Shown in pieces: positions 50,813-58,143 of a DNA stretch of 64,000 nt. The position numbers and the translations under genes were made by a program. The stretch is from the NCBI GenBank assembly GCA_963741995.1, contig CAVUKI010000001.1:1116001-1180000 (forward strand). The letters run 5' to 3'. Under the pieces are notes generated by a model. That model did not search any database and was not told the DNA's origin. It worked only from the letters and a program-made list of their open reading frames with translations. Source of the stretch: Bog-473 sp963741995. Its GTDB lineage: Bacteria > Actinomycetota > Acidimicrobiia > Acidimicrobiales > RAAP-2. Position 1 is the stretch's first letter, and every line of letters begins with the position of its first letter.

Positions 50813-51892
50813 GTGTCGCGGGGCCTCCAGATCGTTGTCTGCGATGGCGACGAGACAGGGCAGGAGTTGCTCGACGAGGCGCTGCGAGTGTTGGACCCAG
50901 GGGTCCTCGGATTCGAACTTGCGTTACTCCGGTTCGACCTGTCCCTCGAGAACCGGCGAGCGACGGCAAACGACGTCGTCCGCCAGGCCGCCACCGCCAT
51001 GCGCGAAACGGGCTTGGGGCTCAAGGCGGCAACCATCACCCCTGAGACGACCGGTGACGTCGGCAGTCCGAATCGCATCCTCCGTGAGGGCGTGGGCGGC
51101 TCGGTCATCGTGCGGACGGGTCGGCGCATCCCCGGCGTGGCCCCGCCGGCCTCCGTCGTCCACCCGATCGTGATCGTTCGCATGGCCGTCGGCGACGCCT
51201 ACGGGGCGCAGGAGCATCGGACGGGCGACCCTGGGAGCAAGGGCGAGCAGGCGTGGCGGACGGAGCGCATCGACCGCTCGACGTGCCGCTCCGTGGCGGA
51301 GTTCTCGTTCCGCACGGCCGCCAACATGGATGCGTGCGTGTACGGAGGTCCCAAATGGACCGTCTCCACGGTCTACGAGGGGATGTTGAAGGAGGAGATG
51401 GATGCCGCCGCAGCGCGCTACCCCGAGGTGCCCTACCGCCCGACGCTGATCGACGCCGCCTATGCAGGGTTGATCACCGAATCCAATGCCAGCCCACTGG
51501 TGGTCCCGGCCCTCAATCGTGACGGCGACTGTCTCTCGGATCTGGTTTTGGCCTTGTTCGGATCCATCGCCGGGGCCGAGTCGGTGCTGCTGGCCCTCGA
51601 TGACGATCTGCGGCCTGTGGTGGCCATGGCGGAGGCACCGCACGGGACAGCACCGTCCCTCATGGGCAAGAACGTTGCCAACCCGATGGCGATGCTGCTG
51701 GCGTGCGCCGCGGTGCTCGACCATGCGGTGCAGGAGGATCCCGTCGTGGCCGAGGCGGCCGCCGCCATCCGCCAGGCCACGCTGGGCGCGGCGGCGGACG
51801 GGATCAGGACCTTCGATCTGGGCGGAGAGGCGTCCACGTCGGACGTGGTCGACGAGGTCCTGCGCCGCCTACATGCCGGCGCCAGAGGCTGA
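50813..51892 (+). CDS. Divergent isocitrate/isopropylmalate dehydrogenase family protein
   Basis: 359 residues from GTG 50813 (GTG 50774 possible). The C-terminal half is typical of the family: ALNRDGDCLSDLVLALFGSIAG (metal-binding Asp residues) and EAPHGTAPSLMGKNVANPMAM (NAD(P)-binding). GGPKWTVSTVYEGMLKEEM precedes a LIDAAYAGL segment. The N-terminal GDGIGPE motif is altered to GDETGQE, and the substrate Arg region reads PNRILREGVGGSVIVR. It probably oxidises a 2-hydroxyacid such as isocitrate, isopropylmalate or a homologue, but the altered motifs suggest a different substrate. There is no operon partner. Confidence 0.8.
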   Translation: MSRGLQIVVCDGDETGQELLDEALRVLDPGVLGFELALLRFDLSLENRRATANDVVRQAATAMRETGLGLKAATITPETTGDVGSPNRILREGVGGSVIVRTGRRIPGVAPPASVVHPIVIVRMAVGDAYGAQEHRTGDPGSKGEQAWRTERIDRSTCRSVAEFSFRTAANMDACVYGGPKWTVSTVYEGMLKEEMDAAAARYPEVPYRPTLIDAAYAGLITESNASPLVVPALNRDGDCLSDLVLALFGSIAGAESVLLALDDDLRPVVAMAEAPHGTAPSLMGKNVANPMAMLLACAAVLDHAVQEDPVVAEAAAAIRQATLGAAADGIRTFDLGGEASTSDVVDEVLRRLHAGARG

Positions 51893-51948
51893 AGGCCAGA
51901 GGCCCGAACCTGGCGAAGGGGCCGGCAGAAAATCCCGCTCGCTGCAGG

Positions 51949-52848
51949 TCAGGGCAAGCCGAGCGGGGCGAAGAGATCCCCGTTCTTTTCGATGCGTCGC
52001 AACACGTCGTCGGTCTCGAAGCGAAGAATCTGGGGGTCCTTCTTCGCAGCGCATCGCTGCACCTCGGCGGCGCTGACGGGCGTGGACACGGTTGGTGTCG
52101 GCATGGCGCGGACCGAGTAGACGGCCACCGTTGTCTTGGCCGAATGGTTCTGACTCCAATCGATGAGGACGCGTCCCCGGCGCAACGACTTGCGCATGTT
52201 GGAGACCACGAGATCACGGTGATCGGATTCCAGCTTGCGGGCAATCTCATGAGTGCGGTCCCGCAGGCTGTCCCAGGTCGTTTTCGGCCCGACAGTGGCG
52301 TACAGCTGCAGGCCTTTCGACCCGCTTGTCTTGGCGAACGTCTCGATTCCCTGCTGCGCGAGCGCGTCCGTCACGTAGCCAGCCACCACACAGCATTCGA
52401 CGATGGACGTCCCCTCGCCAGGGTCGAGATCGAACACCATGTGATCGGGCCGAGCGGGGAGCTTGCGGTGTCGCCCGACGTGCCAGAGAGGCACGTGGAG
52501 TTCGATCGTCCCGAGATTGGCCGCCCAGGCCAGGGAGGGTAAGTCGTTCACCATTGCGTAGGGAATCACGCCCTGTCCGTCGCTCGCCGAGACATCCACC
52601 GAATGCACCCACGGAGGCGCATGGGACGGGATGTGCTTCTCGAAGAACGACTTGCCTTCGACCCCGTCGGGGAATCGCTTCATGGTCAGCGGACGCTCAC
52701 GAAGGTGGGGGAGCATCACGGGTGCGACGCGCACGTAGTAGTCGATGAGCTGGCCCTTGGTGAAGCCGCTGTGGGGGAAGAGCACTTTCTCGAGATTCGA
52801 GACAGAGAGCTCGCGGCCTCCAATGGTCGTGCGCGTCGACACGGCCAT
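51949..52848 (-). CDS. LigD polymerase/primase domain protein (NHEJ)
   Basis: A 299-residue archaeo-eukaryotic primase-type domain. ELSVSNLEKVLFPHSGFTKGQLIDYYVRVAP starts the typical LigD-POL fold. MVFDLDPGEG carries the metal Asp pair. KTSGSKGLQLYA is the nucleotide-binding loop, and RRGRVLIDWSQN supplies the third Asp. It adds nucleotides to broken ends in non-homologous end joining. Its ATG shares one base with the ligase stop, so it is co-translated with the ligase as a split LigD. Confidence 0.9.
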   Translation of the reverse strand: MAVSTRTTIGGRELSVSNLEKVLFPHSGFTKGQLIDYYVRVAPVMLPHLRERPLTMKRFPDGVEGKSFFEKHIPSHAPPWVHSVDVSASDGQGVIPYAMVNDLPSLAWAANLGTIELHVPLWHVGRHRKLPARPDHMVFDLDPGEGTSIVECCVVAGYVTDALAQQGIETFAKTSGSKGLQLYATVGPKTTWDSLRDRTHEIARKLESDHRDLVVSNMRKSLRRGRVLIDWSQNHSAKTTVAVYSVRAMPTPTVSTPVSAAEVQRCAAKKDPQILRFETDDVLRRIEKNGDLFAPLGLP

Positions 52849-54311
52849 CACTCCACCACGACCTCGTGGGATGCCTTGTCGGGGCGCAAGCCGCGCCACG
52901 TGGGGTGGCGCAGCCGACCGGCCGTCGTCCACTCGCCGAACTCGACCTCTCCCACCAGCACGGGACGCACGAAGTGCGCCGCGCCCGCATCCGCGGCCGG
53001 GAGCGGGGAGCCGAACGGGTTGCCCGGCGTCGCCAAGGGCTTGAGGTCAGCGAGGAGGGCGGTGCGGGCGCGCGCGCTGAAGCCTGTCCCGACCTTGCCG
53101 ACGTAGCGCAGCCCAGCCTCGTCCGGGATCCCGAGGAGCAGAGCACCCAGGCTCTTCTGGCGCTCACCGCGCCCATCCGTCCAGGCGCCGATCACCACCT
53201 CCTGCGTCCGAAAGGACTTGACCTTCGTCCAATCGGGACTGCGCCGTCCCGCTCGATACGACGAGGCGCGTCGCTTGGCGATGACACCCTCCAGACCGTT
53301 CTCCACCGTCGCGGTGAGGATGTCCTGACCTGAGACATTCCGGAATGCGTCCGTGGTGATGAAGGTCTCGCCCGCGAGATGCAGCGACTCGAGCCGACCT
53401 CGTCGCTCGTCGTAGGTTTCGTCCATCAGCGAATGCCCGTTGAGATAGAGGAGGTCGAACGCCACGAAGGTGACCGGGTCGGAGAGAGATCGTCGCTTCG
53501 CCTCGCGCTGGTTCGCCACGTGCATGCGCTGTTGCAGCCTGGAAAAACTCGGCTTGCCGTTTTCGCCAAGCGCCACGATCTCGCCATCGATGATGCAGGT
53601 GGTCATCCCCAGGAACTGTCCGATGTCGGCCAGCTCCGGGAACGAGACAGTCACGTCGAGATCATTGCGGCTCTGGGCTCGAACGCGCCCACCTTCGACG
53701 AAGAGAATCGCCCTGACCCCGTCCCATTTGATCTCGAATGCCCACTCCTCCTCGTCGGTTGGGAGTTGTCCGGCGACGGCAAGCATGGGCTTGACTGAAC
53801 TGGGCATTTCGTCGACCCGGGTGGACGGGCCGTGCCGATGGATCATCCAATCGCGATCCTTGGTTTGGAAGAGCACGAAGCTCCCCGTGCCCTTGGCTCC
53901 GTGGAGCACGAACTTGACCTCGGAGTCGGACCACTTCTCCACGTCGTAGTGACCGGTGTCCCAGATCGTCATCTGGCCGCCCCCGTATTCGCCCTGGGGA
54001 ATCTCGCCCTCGAAGGTCGCGTATTCAAGGGGATGGTCCTCGGTATGCACGGCCAAATGATTCTTTTCCGGCGTCTCGGGGAGGCCCTTGGGGAGGGCCC
54101 ACGAGGCCAACACGCCGTCACGCTCCAGCCGGAGATCCCAGTGGAGGCTCCTTGCGTGGTGCTCTTGGATCACGAATCGCTGGCCGGACGGCTGCTTGGG
54201 TGATCGGCCGCCCATCGGCTCGGGCGTCTTTTCGGCGTCCCGCTTGGTGCGGTAGCTGTCGAGCTTTCCCGTGTCGCTTCCACTGCGTCGACCCGTGGAC
54301 CTTGGCGTCAC
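52848..54311 (-). CDS. ligD: ATP-dependent DNA ligase with LigD phosphoesterase domain
   Basis: 487 residues from GTG 54311. An N-terminal 3'-phosphoesterase domain spans about residues 40-165 (FVIQEHHARSLHWDLRLE, IPQGEYGGG). The ligase domain follows, with motif I EIKWDGVRA (Lys nucleophile) around residue 193, IIDGEIVAL as motif III, and an OB-fold domain ending in PTWRGLRPDK. The order PE-LIG plus a separate POL gene differs from the three-domain Mycobacterium LigD. It repairs double-strand breaks; no ku gene is in the window. Confidence 0.92.
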   Translation of the reverse strand: MTPRSTGRRSGSDTGKLDSYRTKRDAEKTPEPMGGRSPKQPSGQRFVIQEHHARSLHWDLRLERDGVLASWALPKGLPETPEKNHLAVHTEDHPLEYATFEGEIPQGEYGGGQMTIWDTGHYDVEKWSDSEVKFVLHGAKGTGSFVLFQTKDRDWMIHRHGPSTRVDEMPSSVKPMLAVAGQLPTDEEEWAFEIKWDGVRAILFVEGGRVRAQSRNDLDVTVSFPELADIGQFLGMTTCIIDGEIVALGENGKPSFSRLQQRMHVANQREAKRRSLSDPVTFVAFDLLYLNGHSLMDETYDERRGRLESLHLAGETFITTDAFRNVSGQDILTATVENGLEGVIAKRRASSYRAGRRSPDWTKVKSFRTQEVVIGAWTDGRGERQKSLGALLLGIPDEAGLRYVGKVGTGFSARARTALLADLKPLATPGNPFGSPLPAADAGAAHFVRPVLVGEVEFGEWTTAGRLRHPTWRGLRPDKASHEVVVE

Positions 54312-54463
54312 CGGCCACCACCGTACCCGTAGTCTCGGGTTCGTCGACGCAACGCTGGGTATGAGAAGCGGACGCCGATTGATGGAAGGAGACGTGGTGA
54401 ATGCGATGCGACCGAACTCGTCTGTACGTCCACAGAGTGCCTCGTGGGTCCTGAAGGACGCTG

Positions 54464-55456
54464 ATGAACGTCGCTGAGCGGCTCGCCCGCAAGGCGGACA
54501 AAGTGCAACAGGATGCTCCTCCCATCGCCTTTGCGGTCGGCGTGTTCAAGAAGTTCGGCGACGACCGGGGCGGCTCACTTGCCGCGCTCCTGACCTTCTA
54601 CGGTTTTCTCTCGCTCTTCCCGCTTTTGTTGCTTCTCGTGACGATCCTCGGCTTCTTCGGCGGCGCCGAACACTCGTTCGTCAGGCGGGTTGAGAACTCA
54701 GCCTTCTCCCAGTTCCCGGTCGTCGGCACGAAACTCAGCACCAACATCCATGGTTTGCAGGGGCGCAGCGTGTTCGGCTTGGTCGTGGGGATCCTGTTCG
54801 TGCTGTGGGGCTCACAGGGCGCGCTGCAGACCGCGCAGTACGCCCAAGCGGAGATCTGGAACATCCCGGGGGTGAACCGCCCGAGTTTCTGGGCCCGACT
54901 CGGGCGGACCGGCTTGATGATGCTGGTGCTCGGTCTGTTCCTCATAGCCAGCACCCTGCTGGCCGGCCTCGTGACGATCGGACATCAGGGTGGATGGGCC
55001 GTCGTCGGCGCGGTGGTGTCGTCGCTCGTCGTGAACATCGGCCTTTTCGTCGTCGCATTCAGGCTCCTCACCCCGAAACAGATTCCGTGGCGGGACATGG
55101 TGCCCGGCGCCATCGTCGGGGCGGTGGGCTGGACCCTCCTGCAGTACCTGGGAGGCATCCTGGTGGAGCACTCCCTGCGGAACACCAGCAGGGAGTACGG
55201 CACGTTCGCGCTCGTCCTGGGCCTCATCAGCTTCCTCTATCTGGCTGCCCAGGTGACCCTCTACGCCTCCGAGCTCAACGTGGTCCGGGCGCGCCATCTC
55301 TGGCCGAGGGGCATGGTGCAGCCTCCGCTGACCGCCGCGGACAAGGAGGTGTTGTCCTCGATCGCGCTCGAAGGAAAACGCCGGCCGGAGCAGTACTTGT
55401 CGGCGGGATTTCAAGCTGAGGAGAAGACCGTCGAGGAGCAGCCCGGCGCGTCGTAG
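54464..55456 (+). CDS. YihY/virulence factor BrkB family membrane protein
   Basis: A 330-residue integral membrane protein. The N-terminal GGSLAALLTFYGFLSLFPLLLLLVTILGFFGG is diagnostic of the YihY/BrkB family, followed by about five more helices and a hydrophilic C-terminal tail. It was once called ribonuclease BN; that activity belongs to another protein. The transport or envelope role is unresolved. The ATG has GAAGGAC upstream. It is divergent from ligD (152-bp gap), which contains a strong ribosome site for a short overlapping ORF. Confidence 0.88.
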   Translation: MNVAERLARKADKVQQDAPPIAFAVGVFKKFGDDRGGSLAALLTFYGFLSLFPLLLLLVTILGFFGGAEHSFVRRVENSAFSQFPVVGTKLSTNIHGLQGRSVFGLVVGILFVLWGSQGALQTAQYAQAEIWNIPGVNRPSFWARLGRTGLMMLVLGLFLIASTLLAGLVTIGHQGGWAVVGAVVSSLVVNIGLFVVAFRLLTPKQIPWRDMVPGAIVGAVGWTLLQYLGGILVEHSLRNTSREYGTFALVLGLISFLYLAAQVTLYASELNVVRARHLWPRGMVQPPLTAADKEVLSSIALEGKRRPEQYLSAGFQAEEKTVEEQPGAS

Positions 55457-55561
55457 GGCTCCACGCGTGGGCGCAGGCCGTCCGGCATTTCGCAGCTCTC
55501 GGGTGCCGTCCCGTAAGGTCGCGGGTGTCGCAACACAATGTGCGATGGGGGGCTGGGGGCT

Positions 55562-56713
55562 ATGGGGATACAGGTCGATCAACTGGTTGAGACCGCGGTG
55601 ACGCGGGCGGGGTCGGACGACTTCGGTGAGGACACCTGGCAAGAAGGCCTCGACGTCCTCGTGGACTCACTCACGACAGAGTCAGCGCTCAACGAGTTGG
55701 GCGAGAGCGTGATGATCGACCAGATCGTAAGTCTGCTGGTGAACCGGCTCGAGGTCGAGCACTGGTACGGGCGACACCCTGAGATCAATGAGCAGGAGAT
55801 CGTCGCCCCGTTGTTCGGGCTCGGACTTCCCCGCACGGGCTCCACCGCCTTGAGCTTTCTCCTGGCCTGCGACACCGGCCGGCGATCGTTGCGCACGTGG
55901 GAAGCCGGGAAGCCCTGCCCGCCACCGGAGACGGCGACCGAATACACGGACGCTCGGATCGCCGAGACCCAGGTGGGGATCGACATCACGAACGAGATGT
56001 TCCCAGGCTTCGTCGGGATGCTGCCCACCTCGGCCACGGGCCCGCAGGAGTGCATCCTGATCATGGCTCTCGACTTCCGATCGCAGCTCTTCGAGGGCAT
56101 GGCAAGCATTCCCGCCTACAGCTCCTGGCTCCTGTCATCCGACATGGAACCGGCCTACCGCTACCACCAGCGTGTCCTGCGGCTGCTGCAGTGGCGCTGC
56201 CCGCCGGAGCGATGGTGGCTCAAGACGCCGGCACACATGCACTCCATCGACGCGCTGAACGTGGTCTATCCCGATGCACGATTCGTCATGACCCACCGTG
56301 ACGTCGGGAAGGTGCTGCCATCGGTGTGCGCCGTGTTCGAGGCGCTGTCCAACGTGTTGACCACAAATCCCGATCCCATGGCGATCGGTACACACAACTC
56401 GGAGCTGTGGCGCTACTCGCTGCAGCGCCTGATTGCGTTTCGGGACGGCGGTAACGAGAGCCGGTTCTTCGACGTCTCGTTCAGTCAGGTGCAGCGCGAT
56501 CCTCTGGCCGCGGTGGCGCAACTCTACGCCGAGCTCGGAGACGATCTCAGCATCGATGCCCGTCAGCGGATGCAGGACTGGTGGGCGGAGAGCTCGAAGG
56601 AGCGCTCCGGAGCGCACACCTACACGGCCGAGACATACGGGCTCGACCCGGCGAGCATCCGGGAGCAATTCGCCTTCTACTACGACAGGTTCGACGTCAC
56701 CCTCGAGGGCTAG
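55562..56713 (+). CDS. Sulfotransferase family protein
   Basis: 383 residues. The 5'-phosphosulfate loop is FGLGLPRTGSTALSFLLA around residue 92, and the 3'-phosphate-binding region is DARFVMTHRDVGKVLPS, typical of PF13469-type sulfotransferases using PAPS. RWWLKTPAHMHSIDAL is the conserved central KxP segment. Start ATG 55562 is behind a G-rich ribosome site. The acceptor (lipid, steroid or glycan) is unknown. An arylsulfatase is present 15 kb away, but no direct link is evident. Confidence 0.86.
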   Translation: MGIQVDQLVETAVTRAGSDDFGEDTWQEGLDVLVDSLTTESALNELGESVMIDQIVSLLVNRLEVEHWYGRHPEINEQEIVAPLFGLGLPRTGSTALSFLLACDTGRRSLRTWEAGKPCPPPETATEYTDARIAETQVGIDITNEMFPGFVGMLPTSATGPQECILIMALDFRSQLFEGMASIPAYSSWLLSSDMEPAYRYHQRVLRLLQWRCPPERWWLKTPAHMHSIDALNVVYPDARFVMTHRDVGKVLPSVCAVFEALSNVLTTNPDPMAIGTHNSELWRYSLQRLIAFRDGGNESRFFDVSFSQVQRDPLAAVAQLYAELGDDLSIDARQRMQDWWAESSKERSGAHTYTAETYGLDPASIREQFAFYYDRFDVTLEG

Positions 56714-56725
56714 AGACCCGAGACA

Positions 56726-56738
56726 GCCCCGACGGGGC
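56726..56738 (+). terminator. Possible terminator hairpin after the sulfotransferase gene
   Basis: GCCCC-GAC-GGGGC forms a short tight hairpin followed by CTT, 13 bp after the stop. An outer GAGACC...GGTCTC pair (56713-56718 and 56751-56756) could extend the structure. No T run. Confidence 0.35.
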
Positions 56739-56786
56739 CTTGAGATACCTGGTCTCGGCGGACGACTCTCGTAGACTGCCAGCGAG

Positions 56787-57299
56787 ATGTCTGATTCCGC
56801 GACAACGACGCAAGCAGGTCCTTCGGCCCCCGTTCCCACGGCGAGCGGGTCGTCGACCGGCACGGCCCCTGACGAGGGCACGGGACCGATGAAAAGGATC
56901 ATCCTGGGTGTGGTCATTGCGCTGCTGATCGTTGGCATCGCTCTGTTGATCGCCACCTTCGATGCGACCAGGCATTGGTTTGCGTTGCACACCGGCACTC
57001 TCCACGGAGGACCCGATCTCTATTACAACTTCTGGTCCGGTTTCGGCTCTGATCTGGGCGAGGCGACGCTCATCACGGCGGTCGGCGTCGGGGTGTACAC
57101 CGGGGTTCGGAAGGTCAACTGCCACACGAAGGGCTGTTGGCGTATCGGCCATCACGTCCTGGAGGGCACCCCGTACATCTTGTGCCGCCACCATCACCCG
57201 GGGGTGCCCACCCGTGGTGCGACCCACGAACACATCCTCGAGCAGCACGAGAAATTCAAAGCAGAGAAGGCGGCCCGTGAGGCCAGGGGCCACTCGTAG
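56787..57299 (+). CDS. Membrane protein with a C-terminal Cys/His cluster
   Basis: 170 residues: a Thr/Ser/Pro-rich N-terminus, one transmembrane helix (IILGVVIALLIVGIALLIATF), and a segment GPDLYYNFWSGFGSDLGE leading into a second hydrophobic stretch (ATLITAVGVGVYTGV). The C-terminal region follows a C-x4-C-x-R-x-G-H-H ... LCRHHHPGVPT pattern, ending in a charged helix. The FWSGFGSD plus Cys/His-rich pattern resembles small membrane proteins of actinobacteriophages and their hosts. Three Cys and several His suggest metal binding. The function is unknown. Confidence 0.75.
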   Translation: MSDSATTTQAGPSAPVPTASGSSTGTAPDEGTGPMKRIILGVVIALLIVGIALLIATFDATRHWFALHTGTLHGGPDLYYNFWSGFGSDLGEATLITAVGVGVYTGVRKVNCHTKGCWRIGHHVLEGTPYILCRHHHPGVPTRGATHEHILEQHEKFKAEKAAREARGHS

Positions 57300-57341
57300 G
57301 GACCTGCTGTGCCGGGACCTGCCCAGGCACTGAGAAGGCAA

Positions 57342-57935
57342 TCATTGACGATGCGCCACACGGTGACGCTCGAATGAGAGCACGATGTCGGAGAACACCT
57401 GCTGCTCGTCCTGCTCGCCGTTGATCTCGAGGACTAACCCACGATCACGATAGAAGGCAAGAAGTGGCTCCGTCTCGACGTCGTAGACCTCGAGACGATG
57501 TATGACGACCGCCTCGGAGTCATCAATTCGCCCTTCACGTTCGGCCCGTGTGAGTAGCCGCCGTCTGAGTTCTTCGCGCGTGACATCGAGATGGACGACG
57601 GCCTCGAGTTCGATCCCTTCGACTTGTTTCGTCGTTTGGAATGCCGCCTCGGCTTGACGCAGGTTCCGAGGAAAGCCATCGAGTACATATCCGCCGCGAC
57701 GACTTGCTCGGATAACTCGCTCCTCCAACATCTCGAATATCAGCTCATCGGGAACAAGATCGCCGCGCTGGAGAAACTCGGAGGCTGTGTTCCCGATTTT
57801 TGTACAAGCCTTGACTTCCTGGCGCAGGAGTTCTCCGCTGGACAAATGCGCGACTCCGTAGTGGTTGGCCAGCTTTTCGGCCTGAGTTCCCTTGCCAGCT
57901 CCCGGGGGCGCGACCAAGAGCACTCGCATTGACAT
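57342..57935 (-). CDS. adk: Adenylate kinase
   Basis: 197 residues from ATG 57935 (a second ATG two codons later). The P-loop is LVAPPGAGKGTQAEKL, AHLSSGELLRQEV binds AMP, GYVLDGFPRNLRQAEAAF is the adenylate-kinase signature, and LTRAEREGRIDD spans a short LID without zinc Cys. It converts ATP and AMP to two ADP. It stands alone, not in the ribosomal secY-adk-map context, and differs from a canonical housekeeping Adk (VKACTKIG instead of VKxxTxLG), so it may be a second copy. Confidence 0.88.
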   Translation of the reverse strand: MSMRVLLVAPPGAGKGTQAEKLANHYGVAHLSSGELLRQEVKACTKIGNTASEFLQRGDLVPDELIFEMLEERVIRASRRGGYVLDGFPRNLRQAEAAFQTTKQVEGIELEAVVHLDVTREELRRRLLTRAEREGRIDDSEAVVIHRLEVYDVETEPLLAFYRDRGLVLEINGEQDEQQVFSDIVLSFERHRVAHRQ

Positions 57936-58143
57936 GACCCTACCGCCGCCGATGGGGCTTTGAAGGCGGTCGCGAACGTGGGGCACAACCCGGCCGGTCC
58001 AACCGCGCATGCACGTCCCAAGCTGCTGCGTAGCCGGCACGAATTCTACGTAGCTTCGCGTCGCTCCCTGGTGTCTTGATACATCAGGATCGGCATACTC
58101 AATCGAATATCACTGAGAGAGGGGGTTCGACGTCGGATTGAGG

